Shown: positions 15,980-25,882, counted from the first letter of the stretch. The stretch is 64,000 nucleotides of DNA from an uncultured Clostridia bacterium (GCA_947646415.1 CANSGN010000001.1:67945-131944); one strand, 5' to 3'. The notes: generated by a model not told the origin, from the sequence alone. Numbers and translations: made by a program.

Positions 15980-18976
15980 ATGAAGTATTCACTAAAAACT
16001 TGTAACTATTGTAATTTTGAAATTTTTGAAAAAAATAAAATGTCTGCAAGGACATATTGCATACCTTACAAGGATAAAAAACTTGCAAGCAGTGTTGACC
16101 TGCTTGAGGAAAGATATTCAAGCCAAATGGTAAAAATATTAAATGGTAATTGGGATTTTGTGTATTACGGCAAGTTGTCCGACATGCCAGACGAGTTTGA
16201 TACTGCAACTGCCAATTTTATAAAAATTCCCGTTCCCGGAGATTGGCAAAGAAATGGGATAGAAAACCCTAACTATTTAAATACAAGATATCAATTTTTT
16301 ATGAATCCGCCACATATACCGACGGATATTCCTGTGGGTGTTTATCGTACGAAAATCGATATTAAATTGCCAGATAAAACATACTTATTAAACTTTTTAG
16401 GTGTTTGTGCATGCTTTGATTTGTTTATAAACGGCGAGTTTGTAGGATACAGCGAGGGCTCGCATAATACGGCAGAGTTTGACATAACAAAATTTTTGAA
16501 AGTAGACAAAAACGAGATAATCGTAGTTGTATATAAATGGTGTAACGGTACATATCTTGAGTGTCAGGATATGTTTAGGGAAAACGGTATTTTCCGCGAT
16601 GTATTTTTGATAGAGGAAAATAAGAGCTATTTGTACGACTTTGGGTACAGCACCAAATACATAATTGACAAAGAGTATCATATAAATTTTGATTTTACTG
16701 TTGCAAATCCTACAGCAGATAGCTCGGTAACATTTGAACTTTACGATGCGGAGGATAAACTTTTGCTTACCGAAACTTTATTGGGAGCACAAGGCAACAA
16801 AGTTATAGATATTAAAAACGTTCATGAGTGGAGTGCGGAAATACCGTATTTGTATAAATTGCTTGTTACTTACTCAGACGGCAAAAACTCTGTTTACTTT
16901 AGAAGATTTGTTGGTTTTAAGCATGTGGAGATTGACGGAAATGTATTTTGGCTTAACAATCAACCAATCAAATTAAAAGGTATCAACCATCATGAATCGC
17001 ACCCTAAAAACGGATATGTGGTTACACCTGAATTTTTGCTTAACGATATTAAACTTATTAAATCATATAACTGCAATGCAGTTAGGTTGTCGCACTATCC
17101 GCATGACCCGTTGTTTTTGATGCTTTGCGACAAAATCGGTTTGTATGCGGTAGACGAGATGGATTTGGAGGCTCACGGCACTTATCGAAATCCGATGTAT
17201 CAAAGGTTTGGGCTTATAAGCCATAACGCTAAATGGACAAATCACTTTTTGGATAGAGCAAAGCGTATGTATTACAAATCGCGTAACTGTGCAAGCGTGG
17301 TAATGTGGTCGCTTGGTAATGAAGCAGGTGGATATTTGTGCCAAGACGAGTGCTACAGATTTTTAAAATCGGTATCCAATCTTCCTGTGCATTACGAAAA
17401 TGCTATACATACAAAAAGATTTTGCTATGATGTAGTAGGACATTTTTATCCTAGCCATGCGCACTTAGAGTCAATGGCAAACAAGACAATAAAAGACAAA
17501 AGGTTTTTGCAAAAGCCATATTTGATGACAGAGTATTCGCATGCAATGGGTATGGGACCGGGCGGACTTGAAAGATATACTCAGTTGGTGCTTGATAACA
17601 AGAATTTTTTGGGTGGATTTATTTGGGAGTTTTGTGACCATATAGTAGATAATCCAGAACATAAATTTAGATACACTTACGGCGGAGATTATAACGAGCC
17701 TAAGCATGACGGAAACTTTTGTGTGGATGGAATGTTTTTCCCTGATAGAACACCAAGCACAGGTGCTTTGAACATGCGTGAGTGTTACAGACCATATCGA
17801 GCAAGACTAAACGGCAATAAGTTGGAAATTTGGAATACAAATTACTTTAAAAGCACAAAAGGTGTGCAATTAGAGTGGAAATTGCTTAGAAATGGCGAAA
17901 GTATGCAAGATGGCAATTTTGAAATAAATGTTCCTGCAAGGGAAATTGTTTGTTACGATATTTTGTATAAGTTGCCTAGGGATATGTCAGAGTATACCTT
18001 GATTGTTACCTATATGGAAAATGGGGAGTACATAGCAAGCGAACAATTTGAAGTAACACCGTTTATTCCTGTAAAACCTATGTTTAACCCTCCTAAATTT
18101 GACATTGCGGATGGGGTACTGACTGCAACCTGTGACGACGGCAAATTGGTTGTAAACAGTAAAACAGGCGAAATAGAAAGCTACAATATCGGTGGAGTGG
18201 AATATATTAACGAGAACAATGCTTTGGGATTTAAAGGCTTGTTACCTAATATGTACAGAACACCTATCGATAATGACAGGTTTATTAAAATCGGTTGGGC
18301 TGTTTTGGGTATGCTTAAGGCAAAACCTAAACATAAAAACACTATTTTTGATATAAATAACGGTCTAAAGATTATAAGCAAATATGCAGTTTGCGGATAC
18401 GGAAAAATAGCAAACGTAATCGTAACTATTGCTGTGGACGAAAACCTTGAATTGCATATCACTGCAAAAGCTACAAAAGGCTTTAAACTTTTATTCTATA
18501 ATGACATTGTAAGGTTTGGACTAACACTTGAAATGCCATCTGCATTTAACAAAGTAGAGTATTTTGGCAGAGGCGAACGAGAGACTTTGGCAGACTTTAA
18601 CGAACACGGTAAGTTTGGTATTTATAAAGTTGATGTGGACGATATGGCAGAAAAATACATAATGCCGCAGGAGTCCGGTAACAGGAGCGATTGCAGATGG
18701 GCGAAAGTTACGGATAGTAACGGTAATGGTTTGATGTTTAATCTTGTTTCCCATCCGTTTAACTTTAATGCAAATCCTTATACAAGATATCAAATGGAAA
18801 ATGCAAAACATCGTGAAGAAATTGGAAAAGCAGATACAACTTGCGTACAAATCGACGGATTTATGCGTGGTAGCGGTAGTCAAAGCTGTGGTCCTCAACC
18901 TGAAAAATTTGCAAGACCTAATTTAAGCAAGCCGCTTGAGTTTGACTTTATTATCAGTCCTATACGCGAAAAATAA
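15980..18976 (+). CDS. lacZ: Beta-galactosidase, GH2 (LacZ type)
   Basis: A 998-residue enzyme with full LacZ architecture, close to the 1024 residues of E. coli LacZ. It has a jelly-roll sugar-binding domain (about 60-200), an immunoglobulin-like domain, a TIM barrel (about 320-600) and a C-terminal beta-galactosidase small-chain domain (about 690-995). The acid/base glutamate is E448 in WSLGNEAGG and the nucleophile E518 in TEYSHAMG. KGINHHESHPKNG and RLSHYPHDP are also present. No signal peptide is seen, so it should hydrolyse imported lactose or other beta-galactosides in the cytoplasm. It is a single-gene unit with its own promoter, GGAGG ribosome binding site and terminator. No permease or local regulator is adjacent on the same strand. 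Confidence 0.95.
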   Translation: MKYSLKTCNYCNFEIFEKNKMSARTYCIPYKDKKLASSVDLLEERYSSQMVKILNGNWDFVYYGKLSDMPDEFDTATANFIKIPVPGDWQRNGIENPNYLNTRYQFFMNPPHIPTDIPVGVYRTKIDIKLPDKTYLLNFLGVCACFDLFINGEFVGYSEGSHNTAEFDITKFLKVDKNEIIVVVYKWCNGTYLECQDMFRENGIFRDVFLIEENKSYLYDFGYSTKYIIDKEYHINFDFTVANPTADSSVTFELYDAEDKLLLTETLLGAQGNKVIDIKNVHEWSAEIPYLYKLLVTYSDGKNSVYFRRFVGFKHVEIDGNVFWLNNQPIKLKGINHHESHPKNGYVVTPEFLLNDIKLIKSYNCNAVRLSHYPHDPLFLMLCDKIGLYAVDEMDLEAHGTYRNPMYQRFGLISHNAKWTNHFLDRAKRMYYKSRNCASVVMWSLGNEAGGYLCQDECYRFLKSVSNLPVHYENAIHTKRFCYDVVGHFYPSHAHLESMANKTIKDKRFLQKPYLMTEYSHAMGMGPGGLERYTQLVLDNKNFLGGFIWEFCDHIVDNPEHKFRYTYGGDYNEPKHDGNFCVDGMFFPDRTPSTGALNMRECYRPYRARLNGNKLEIWNTNYFKSTKGVQLEWKLLRNGESMQDGNFEINVPAREIVCYDILYKLPRDMSEYTLIVTYMENGEYIASEQFEVTPFIPVKPMFNPPKFDIADGVLTATCDDGKLVVNSKTGEIESYNIGGVEYINENNALGFKGLLPNMYRTPIDNDRFIKIGWAVLGMLKAKPKHKNTIFDINNGLKIISKYAVCGYGKIANVIVTIAVDENLELHITAKATKGFKLLFYNDIVRFGLTLEMPSAFNKVEYFGRGERETLADFNEHGKFGIYKVDVDDMAEKYIMPQESGNRSDCRWAKVTDSNGNGLMFNLVSHPFNFNANPYTRYQMENAKHREEIGKADTTCVQIDGFMRGSGSQSCGPQPEKFARPNLSKPLEFDFIISPIREK

Positions 18977-18980
18977 TTAT

Positions 18981-19014
18981 AAAAATGCCTAAGTAAATGC
19001 TTAGGCATTTTTTT
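18981..19014 (+). terminator. Terminator of lacZ
   Basis: Stem AAAATGCCTAAG / CTTAGGCATTTT, 6-nt loop and seven T residues, 5 bp after the stop codon. Confidence 0.9.
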
Positions 19015-19030
19015 GCAAACTATAAAACAA

Positions 19031-19058
19031 AAATACAGCATAATGTATGCTGTATTTT
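19031..19058 (-). terminator. Terminator of the XRE gene
   Basis: Stem AAATACAGCATA / TATGCTGTATTT with a 3-nt loop. On the minus strand the hairpin runs into a T-rich tract and lies 49 bp after the XRE stop codon. Confidence 0.75.
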
Positions 19059-19106
19059 GATTTTTAATTAAATTTTAACATTTCAAAAGAAAACAATCAT
19101 TACCTA

Positions 19107-19409
19107 TTAGATAGGAAAATCGTTTTTAAGTTTATATTCCGCCTCTTTCTTTTTATGATAATACTCTAGGGTAAGATTTTTAAGTTCGGTATATCTGTCA
19201 GGGTCATTGTTCGCATCGTAACCTAAAAGTTGGTCAACGCTAACGCTGAAAGCGTCAGCCAATCTGCAAACTATAACAAGCTCCGGCTCACTGTCTCCCT
19301 TTTCATAATGAGAAATAGTCCTTTGAGAAATTTTAACCAATTCCGCTAAATCTGCTTGAGATAATTTAAGCGATTTACGTATTTTTTTTAAATTATTACT
19401 GAAGTTCAT
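19107..19409 (-). CDS. XRE-family transcriptional regulator
   Basis: A 100-residue DNA-binding protein. Residues 5-62 form a Cro/CI-type helix-turn-helix domain (LKKIRKSLKLSQADLAELV, then SQRTISHYEKGDSEPEL and LADAFSVSVDQLLGY). The remaining residues form a charged helix that may mediate dimerisation. The ribosome binding site is G-rich (GGGGG) before the ATG. The gene has a near-consensus promoter and faces away from the gerA operon, so it could regulate the neighbouring germination genes or its own expression; no clear shared operator was found. Its targets are unknown. Confidence 0.88.
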   Translation of the reverse strand: MNFSNNLKKIRKSLKLSQADLAELVKISQRTISHYEKGDSEPELVIVCRLADAFSVSVDQLLGYDANNDPDRYTELKNLTLEYYHKKKEAEYKLKNDFPI

Positions 19410-19434
19410 AAGCAGCCCCCGTTTAATATGTTAA

Positions 19435-19463
19435 ATTATATCACATTTGATTATAATTGACAA
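19435..19463 (-). promoter_or_regulatory. Promoter of the XRE regulator gene
   Basis: On the minus strand TTGTCA (complement of 19458-19463), a 17-bp spacer and TATAAT (complement of 19435-19440). Confidence 0.75.
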
Positions 19464-19624
19464 GTGCTTTTTGATAAATATTTTATGAAAATTTACAAAT
19501 CTTGCACAAATCATATATATTTTTATAAACTTTGCATAAATTTTACTTTAATTATGCTCCGATATGAAATTTCTAATTCATTATTTTAGGTATAAAAGTA
19601 AAAAAATTTAGTAATAATTGAAAT

Positions 19625-21265
19625 ATGATTAATTATAAAAATGATAGGGAAAAACTGAATACAGCATTTAAGGGGTCGAAAGATATATTTATGCTTGATA
19701 CTACTGCTTTGGGAAGAGCAGCGGTATTGTGTTTTATCGACGGTATGACGGGGAAAGAACTTATTGACAGAAATGTCATTGAGCCGTTGAAAAAATGCGA
19801 TATAAATTTTAGTGAAAAACAGTCTGAAAGGTTTAACAGCACTATAAAAAACATTGATTGCATAGATATTACGGATATTTTGCAAGAAGATGGCGTAAGT
19901 CAATTTAACGACTACTATAATAGCGATGTGATAAATGTCAATGCCGAAAACTCATTGGATGAAGATAATGATAACTATTTGATAAGAGAACAAAATTCGG
20001 TAAAATTGGAACAGACGAAAGTTATTACAGCCGATTTGATAAACAAAATCATATATATATCCGACCCGATTATTGTTTGCGAAACATTTGAGGAAATGGT
20101 AAGCAAAATAGTAAGCGGTGATATAGGACTTATGATTGACGGGGCGGAAAATTATTTTGTTTTGTCGCTTAGGGACTATAAAATAAGAGGAATAACCGAG
20201 CCTCCCGTATCCACAGTGCTTCGCGGTCCGCGTGAAGGTTTTGTGGAAGATATGAAAACCAATATGACAATGCTTAGGCGAAGATTTAAAACGCCTGATT
20301 TGGTTTTCGATTTGATGCAAATAGGTAAATATTCGGGGACTCAAATTGCCATTGCCTATGTTGACGGCATTGCTGACCCAAAGATTGTACAAGAGATAAA
20401 AAAAAGAATATCAGAGATAAGCTGTGACGGAATTATCGACAGCTCGTATATTGCAACTTATATAGAGGATAATAAATACTCGTTATTCAGTCAAGTTGGC
20501 AGTGCGGAAAAACCTGATATAGTAGCGGGCAAAATGCTTGAGGGGAGGGTTGCTATTATTTGCGACGGGTCGCCTACAGTTTTGACATTGCCATTTGTAT
20601 TGTTTGAGCATTTTCAGTCAAACGAGGACTACTATATAAAAAGCTATCGTGCATCGGCTACAAGAATTTTAAGAGTTATCGCTATGATAATTGCAATAAG
20701 CTTACCGGCTGCTTATGTGGCACTGCAAGAGTTTCAATATCACATGTTCCCGCTAAAATTGTTGGTTGTGATAATGAATAGTTTGCAAGGTGTACCTTTA
20801 ACTCCTACCATAGAAATGATATTTTTGCTCTTGGTATTTGAAATTTTGAACGAGGCAAGCGTGCGTATGCCGCGTTATGTGGGAACGGCACTCTCGATAG
20901 TGGGGGCAATAGTACTCGGAGAATCCGCGGTCAGTGCGGGACTTCTTTCCGTACCGACCTTGCTTGTTACAGCTATGTCTACTATAGGACTTTACTGCGT
21001 GCCTGACGAAGTAGATGCAGGCAGCATTTTGAGGACACTTTTTGTAGGTGTTGCAGGTGTGCTTGGAATATTCGGATTGATATTGGCGGTATTTGCACTA
21101 TTTGCCTATATGGTAGGTTTAAAAAACTTCGGCACAAGCTATATGGCACCTTTCTCGCCAATGCTTATCAGTGATATGCAAGACGGAATTACAAAAGATA
21201 ATTTGATTGATATGAAAAAAAGACCGTTCACTATCCCTACTTCAAACAGGGTTAGAGCAAAATAA
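19625..21265 (+). CDS. gerAA: Spore germination protein GerAA (GerA family)
   Basis: A 546-residue A-subunit of a GerA-type germinant receptor in the spore inner membrane. A long soluble N-terminal region (about 1-340) contains the typical ARVDGIADP-like element (here AYVDGIADPKIV), EDNKYSLFSQVGSAEKPD and GRVAIICDGSPTVLTLP. Membrane helices follow, with SYRASATRILR, FEILNEASVRMP and IVLGESAV. The annotated ATG has no convincing ribosome binding site; translation from it may be weak or the true start may differ slightly. It heads a three-gene operon with the B and C subunits, which is good evidence that the organism forms endospores. The germinant cannot be read from sequence. Confidence 0.93.
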   Translation: MINYKNDREKLNTAFKGSKDIFMLDTTALGRAAVLCFIDGMTGKELIDRNVIEPLKKCDINFSEKQSERFNSTIKNIDCIDITDILQEDGVSQFNDYYNSDVINVNAENSLDEDNDNYLIREQNSVKLEQTKVITADLINKIIYISDPIIVCETFEEMVSKIVSGDIGLMIDGAENYFVLSLRDYKIRGITEPPVSTVLRGPREGFVEDMKTNMTMLRRRFKTPDLVFDLMQIGKYSGTQIAIAYVDGIADPKIVQEIKKRISEISCDGIIDSSYIATYIEDNKYSLFSQVGSAEKPDIVAGKMLEGRVAIICDGSPTVLTLPFVLFEHFQSNEDYYIKSYRASATRILRVIAMIIAISLPAAYVALQEFQYHMFPLKLLVVIMNSLQGVPLTPTIEMIFLLLVFEILNEASVRMPRYVGTALSIVGAIVLGESAVSAGLLSVPTLLVTAMSTIGLYCVPDEVDAGSILRTLFVGVAGVLGIFGLILAVFALFAYMVGLKNFGTSYMAPFSPMLISDMQDGITKDNLIDMKKRPFTIPTSNRVRAK

Positions 21266-21298
21266 AGTTTGACACAAAGCAGTGTTTAAAAGGCAAAA

Positions 21299-22381
21299 AT
21301 GGAAAAATCATTAAATAATTATGTTCACGACAATGTGATATACTCAAATCAATTTGCTATCATAGCTTTTATAGTTATGATAGTCTTTAAGATTGCAAAC
21401 TTGCCGTCTTATATGTATCAAACGGCGGGGCGAGATGCTTGGATAGTTATCGGTATACTAATGGCAATAGAAGCGGCAATGTTTTTTGTTGTTTTATATA
21501 TAACAAAAAGGGTAAATTTGCTTGCGGATAACAATAAATGGCTTTATATTTTTCATGCTTTTATGTATGTATATGCAATGATTAGATTGACGGTTTTATA
21601 CTCCGGCTTAATAACTTACACCTCGTCGAGTTTGTTTGACCAAGGCAGAATCGATTTTATAATATTAGCGTTTGCATTGGTAATTCCTTATATCGCAAGT
21701 AAAGGCGGCAACTCGGTTGCAAGGCTATTTGAGATGTTGTTTTATTTTGTCATGGCAATTTTGCTAGTAATGATTTTGACACCTAGCTTTAAAGCGGATT
21801 TTAGCGAATTAACCCCGATTTTCGGCGAAAATAATCCAAAATTAGTTAATAGTTTTATCGATTATTCCGTTTGGTTTGGAGATTATGTTCCATTGCTTTA
21901 TTTTACAGTAAAAAACAACAAAAACAAAATTATCGATAAGGCATCCGTACCTGTCGCGGTAATAAGTGCGACAATCGGCATAGTGGTTTTTTATATAGCC
22001 TTTATTGCTGTATACGGCGAGGCAGGTGGACTTGTTAGCTTTGCTTTTAACCGTATGTCTGTGTTCAATACACTTAGTGAATTGCTAGGAGCAACAAACT
22101 TCCTAAGTATTTTGGTTTGGATGATAATGTCTATACTACAAATTACAATGATTTTTTTGACTGCATGTAATGCGTTGATGTGTATTATTAAAAATAGAAT
22201 ACTTGCTATAGTGGTAAATACCTTGGTTATTTCTGCGCTACAATGGTTTTTTATCAAAAACTTGGAGACTGCACATAATTTTGCAATAGGCTATGTTAAA
22301 TATTTTGTAATAGTTTGTGCTTTTGCAATACCAATCGCTATGGCTATTTATGCTAAGTTATGTGCAAAGGGGAAAATATGA
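21299..22381 (+). CDS. gerAB: Spore germination protein GerAB (amino-acid permease-like)
   Basis: A 360-residue integral membrane protein of the APC-fold spore germination family, with about ten helices. It is the B-subunit of the germinant receptor and is thought to hold the germinant-binding pocket. It lies 33 bp after gerAA; its TGA overlaps the ATG of the C-subunit (ATGA), showing translational coupling. Family features include the N-terminal QFAIIAFIVMIVFKIANLP segment, the central SFKADFSELTPIFGENN loop and a typical length. No strong ribosome binding site is visible before its ATG. Confidence 0.9.
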   Translation: MEKSLNNYVHDNVIYSNQFAIIAFIVMIVFKIANLPSYMYQTAGRDAWIVIGILMAIEAAMFFVVLYITKRVNLLADNNKWLYIFHAFMYVYAMIRLTVLYSGLITYTSSSLFDQGRIDFIILAFALVIPYIASKGGNSVARLFEMLFYFVMAILLVMILTPSFKADFSELTPIFGENNPKLVNSFIDYSVWFGDYVPLLYFTVKNNKNKIIDKASVPVAVISATIGIVVFYIAFIAVYGEAGGLVSFAFNRMSVFNTLSELLGATNFLSILVWMIMSILQITMIFLTACNALMCIIKNRILAIVVNTLVISALQWFFIKNLETAHNFAIGYVKYFVIVCAFAIPIAMAIYAKLCAKGKI

Positions 22382-23508
22382 AAAAGTTTTTAACATCAAA
22401 GTGGGTAATAATATTGACAGTACTAATTCTGTTGGTAGTATTTAATGCCTTGGTTTTTAATGTAAGTGTGGTAAATAGAAATATAGTAGTAGGATTGGGA
22501 CTTGATTTTGACGGGACGGAATATACATTGCATACTCAAGTGGTATTGCCTAAAAACGGAGGGGTTGCAAGTGGTGGCGGTAATAATTATATTACTCTTA
22601 AAACTAATGCACAAAATATCGATATTGCGATTGATAAAATCGAAAAAGAGCAAGGTGTAATTTTATCTCTTGCTCAAGCTGCTATATTGGTATTGGGTAA
22701 AAATATGGTAGAGTCAGGCGATTTGACTTTGGTTGAAGCCTTTTTTATGGATGACAGAGTACATGACAACTTGCTATTAGTAATGGCGGAAGATAAAGCG
22801 GAAGATGTTATGAATGCGACGGTTGCAGCGGGGGAAGTGGCAAGCTTGCAGTTGGTAAGGCAATTAAGCCCGACAAAAGCACCGCTTGGCGTATCTACAA
22901 TTACAATGCAAGAGTATATTCGAAATGCTAAAAATAGTAATAAAATCAATTATATGCCAATGATTAGTGTGGAAAAAACAGAACCGTCAACCGACCAATC
23001 AAAGGAGAATGAGGATGAGGCAGATAAATTTTTGATTACACAATCGGCTTTGCTGGATAACAATGGTTTGCAGTGCCTATTGGATTTGGATATGACACAA
23101 ACATTCAGTTTGGTAAAAAAAAGCTTGCAAGATGGTGTAATAAAAGTTGAGGGGGAAGACTTTTTTAGCGTTCATTTGGTGGAAAGTAAGACAAACTTGA
23201 GTTATGACTTAGATTTAATGGAATGTAAAGTAAAGATAAAAATAAAAACAATCCGCACTGATGCTCAATATATCAATGGTAAGGCTTCATTTAAATTGAG
23301 CGACGAAGAACAAGAAAGATTAAAGCAATCTTTAAATACTAGGGTAAAGGCGTTATATGAGTATGCAAAAGCGCAAAAAGTAGATGCTTTTAGTATAGTA
23401 GATGGCTTTAAAAAGAAATATCCTAAAAAATCAAGCCAAATAATGGCTGACGACTTTTTGGACAATATTAATTTAAAAGTGGAAGTAACAATAACTCAAG
23501 TAGAGTAA
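22378..23508 (+). CDS. gerAC: Spore germination protein GerAC (Ger(x)C family) lacking a lipobox
   Basis: A 376-residue C-subunit of the germinant receptor. After an N-terminal hydrophobic helix (about residues 9-30) come the family hallmark NIVVGLGLDFDG, a LAQAAILVLGKNM segment in the first domain and the C-terminal domain ending in KKYPKKSSQIMADDFLDNINLKVEV. Family members are normally lipoproteins with a cysteine at the end of the signal peptide. Here there is no cysteine in or near the hydrophobic segment, so an uncleaved membrane helix is likely. The start is ATG 22378, which overlaps the gerAB stop and is preceded by AAGGGGA; a start 18 bp upstream is possible but less supported. A terminator follows. 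Confidence 0.9.
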   Translation: MKKFLTSKWVIILTVLILLVVFNALVFNVSVVNRNIVVGLGLDFDGTEYTLHTQVVLPKNGGVASGGGNNYITLKTNAQNIDIAIDKIEKEQGVILSLAQAAILVLGKNMVESGDLTLVEAFFMDDRVHDNLLLVMAEDKAEDVMNATVAAGEVASLQLVRQLSPTKAPLGVSTITMQEYIRNAKNSNKINYMPMISVEKTEPSTDQSKENEDEADKFLITQSALLDNNGLQCLLDLDMTQTFSLVKKSLQDGVIKVEGEDFFSVHLVESKTNLSYDLDLMECKVKIKIKTIRTDAQYINGKASFKLSDEEQERLKQSLNTRVKALYEYAKAQKVDAFSIVDGFKKKYPKKSSQIMADDFLDNINLKVEVTITQVE

Positions 23509-23531
23509 CGGAATTTTGATAAAATTTGATT

Positions 23532-23569
23532 AGAGTAAGTTGTATTTTGAGCAATTTACTCTATTTTTT
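23532..23569 (+). terminator. Terminator of the gerA operon
   Basis: An 11-bp stem (AGAGTAAGTTG / CAATTTACTCT, one G-U pair), 9-nt loop and a T tract, 24 bp after gerAC. Confidence 0.85.
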
Positions 23570-23621
23570 GCTATTTAAATGATTATAATAATATATAAAA
23601 TAAAAAAGTTTACTTTATGAC

Positions 23622-23650
23622 TTGTTATTTTTGTTTAAATTTGCTACAAT
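23622..23650 (+). promoter_or_regulatory. Promoter of ktrB-ktrA
   Basis: TTGTTA, a 17-bp spacer and TACAAT; the leader to the ATG is about 40 nt. Confidence 0.65.
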
Positions 23651-23697
23651 AGGTATGTAACATTGTTGTTATCAATCTAATATATTTGGCTGAGGAT

Positions 23698-25074
23698 ATG
23701 GCACTAGATAAAAAGAAATATAAAATTTTAACCCCTGTCAGGGTAATAGCTATCGGTTTTGCACTTATAATTTTTGTAGGGGCATTTTTCCTTAGTTTGC
23801 CTATTGCACATAATGACGGACAGTGGTTTTCTTTTATGGATTCCCTTTTTACCTCTACATCGGCGGTTTGTGTTACAGGTTTGATTGTTGTAGATACTGC
23901 GGCACACTTTAATTTGTTTGGGCAAATGGTCATATTGCTTTTGATTCAAATAGGCGGATTGGGAGTAATGACGGCAACAACCTTGTTGTTTTTGATGATG
24001 CGAAAACGTATTACTTTAAAAAATCGTCTAATGTTGCAGGAAGCTCTTAGCGAGGATAGACTTCAAGGAATAGTCAAATCTATAAAAATGATTTTGATTT
24101 TAACTTTTTCCATTGAAGCGGTCGGAGCACTTATTTTAATGTGCAGTTTTATCCCTGCTTATGGCGGATATGGTATTTGGGTAAGTATTTTTATATCGGT
24201 TTCCGCTTTTTGCAATGCGGGGTTTGATATTTTGGGAGTAGTAGGTGGCAATCAATTTGGCTCGCTTACAGGGTTTGCGGAAAATGCGTTTGTTTGTTTA
24301 CCTGTAATGGCGCTTATTGTAATCGGCGGTATCGGTTTTATGGTGCTTATAGATATTGGCGATAGAGCGTTTAAAAAGAAAAAGAAATTGTTCCCGCATA
24401 CAAAAATGGTGTTAATCATAACGGCTGTTTTGATAGTATTCGGTTGGGCTGCATTTATGGCGACAGAGTGGAACGGCGTTTTAAAAGATATGAGCGTAGG
24501 TGGCAAAATTCTTGCAGCTTTGTTCCAATCGGTTACACCTAGGACGGCAGGTTTTGAAACTGTGTCACAGGCGGCACTTACACCTGTATCGTATATGCTT
24601 ACAATAATTTTAATGTTTATAGGTGCTTCACCGTCCTCAACGGGTGGCGGTGTAAAAACGACGACTTTGGCAGTGTTGTTGCTTACCGGTATAAGGACTT
24701 TGCAAGGGGAAAGAGATGTCAATTTGGGAAGAACAAAAATTAACCCTAATTCGATTAAAAGAGCTATAACGATTATTATGTTTGCAATTTTAATAATAAT
24801 GTTAAATACCATTTTAATATTGATTTTCGAAGGGAATGTTCACAATAGTGCAGCAAATGTACAAAATGTTTTGTTTGAAGTTACTAGTGCTTTTTCTACT
24901 GTAGGACTTACAATGGGTATAACATCCAAGCTATGCGTTGCAAGTAAATTGCTATTGTGCTTGACAATGTTTATAGGAAGAGTCGGAACACTTACAATAG
25001 GTTTTTCTATTGCAAAACGTAAAAAAATTAATGATAAAATCGAATACACCGATGCTAAAATATTGATTGGTTAG
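23698..25074 (+). CDS. ktrB: Potassium uptake channel subunit KtrB (TrkH family)
   Basis: A 458-residue K+ translocating subunit made of four M1-P-M2 repeats. The four filter regions are visible: TSAVCVTGL, SVSAFCNAGFD, TPRTAGFET and TSAFSTVGL. Each keeps the single glycine typical of Trk/Ktr proteins. The STGGG segment between repeats three and four is also present (SSTGGGVKTTT). The start is uncertain: the ATG at 23698 has GAGG only 2 bp away, and a TTG at 23686 would add four residues. The regulatory partner KtrA follows 8 bp downstream, giving a complete Ktr system for osmotic and pH homeostasis. Confidence 0.94.
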   Translation: MALDKKKYKILTPVRVIAIGFALIIFVGAFFLSLPIAHNDGQWFSFMDSLFTSTSAVCVTGLIVVDTAAHFNLFGQMVILLLIQIGGLGVMTATTLLFLMMRKRITLKNRLMLQEALSEDRLQGIVKSIKMILILTFSIEAVGALILMCSFIPAYGGYGIWVSIFISVSAFCNAGFDILGVVGGNQFGSLTGFAENAFVCLPVMALIVIGGIGFMVLIDIGDRAFKKKKKLFPHTKMVLIITAVLIVFGWAAFMATEWNGVLKDMSVGGKILAALFQSVTPRTAGFETVSQAALTPVSYMLTIILMFIGASPSSTGGGVKTTTLAVLLLTGIRTLQGERDVNLGRTKINPNSIKRAITIIMFAILIIMLNTILILIFEGNVHNSAANVQNVLFEVTSAFSTVGLTMGITSKLCVASKLLLCLTMFIGRVGTLTIGFSIAKRKKINDKIEYTDAKILIG

Positions 25075-25082
25075 GAGGAAAT

Positions 25083-25763
25083 ATGGCTATCGTAAAAAAG
25101 GAAATGTCGGAGTTTGCCGTTATCGGACTTGGTAAATTCGGCAGCGCTATCGCAAGAGAATTGCATGAAATGGGCAAGCAAGTGCTTGTTGTTGACATTG
25201 ACGAGGACAAAGTAAATGCTGTCAGTGATTATGCTACTCATGCTGTTATTGCCGATGCGTCGGATGAACAGGCTATTCAAGCAATAGGCATAAGCAATTT
25301 TGATGCCGTTATAATTTGTATGGGTAAAAATATGCAAGCGAGCATACTTACAACATTGATTTGTAAGGAGCAAGGTGCATCATTTATAGTTGCGAAAGCA
25401 AGCGGAAGAAAGCATAAGGAAGTGCTAAACAAAATAGGCGCGGATTTGGTTGTGGAGCCAGAAGAAGAAATGGCACAAAAAATGGCTGTACGACTTGTTA
25501 CTCCGCATTTGAATGATATAATGGTGCTTGACAATTACTTTACCATAGCAGAGGCAGAAGTACCTCAAAAGTGGGAGGACAAAACACTTATAGAAATCGA
25601 TATGCGTAGGAAATTCGGCGTGACCTTGCTTGTAATCAAAAATGGGGGCAAAGTTACCTCAAGTCCAAGCGGTGATACTTATTTGAGAAAAGGCGACACC
25701 ATAGTAATAGGCGGAGACACCGCAAGTGTAGATAAGTTTATTGATAAACTTGCAATGATGTGA
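25083..25763 (+). CDS. ktrA: Potassium uptake regulatory subunit KtrA (TrkA family)
   Basis: A 226-residue cytoplasmic RCK protein that gates KtrB. Residues about 8-130 are the TrkA-N Rossmann domain with the dinucleotide loop IGLGKFGSA and the acidic residue at the end of strand two (VVDIDEDK). Residues about 140-225 are the TrkA-C domain. Family members bind ATP/ADP or NAD(H), and TrkA-C binds cyclic di-AMP in Firmicutes. AGGAGG lies directly upstream (25073-25078), overlapping the ktrB stop codon. Confidence 0.95.
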   Translation: MAIVKKEMSEFAVIGLGKFGSAIARELHEMGKQVLVVDIDEDKVNAVSDYATHAVIADASDEQAIQAIGISNFDAVIICMGKNMQASILTTLICKEQGASFIVAKASGRKHKEVLNKIGADLVVEPEEEMAQKMAVRLVTPHLNDIMVLDNYFTIAEAEVPQKWEDKTLIEIDMRRKFGVTLLVIKNGGKVTSSPSGDTYLRKGDTIVIGGDTASVDKFIDKLAMM

Positions 25764-25852
25764 TAAGTATTAAATTTTTTAGCTGTAAGATTATTATGTA
25801 TTTTATATATAATATAAATATAAGAATAAATTTTTTTAAATGATTATAAAAC

Positions 25853-25882
25853 AAAAAGACTGCAAATATTTGCAGTCTTTTT
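25853..25882. terminator. Bidirectional terminator between ktrA and the XRE gene
   Basis: A near-perfect palindrome (AAAAAGACTGCAA / TTGCAGTCTTTTT) that can serve both convergent genes. Confidence 0.85.

Noticed and set aside
19480-19624. Sigma-G promoter for the gerA operon
   Set aside because: Expected for germination genes, but no convincing GNATA/CATNNTA pair with correct spacing was found by eye.
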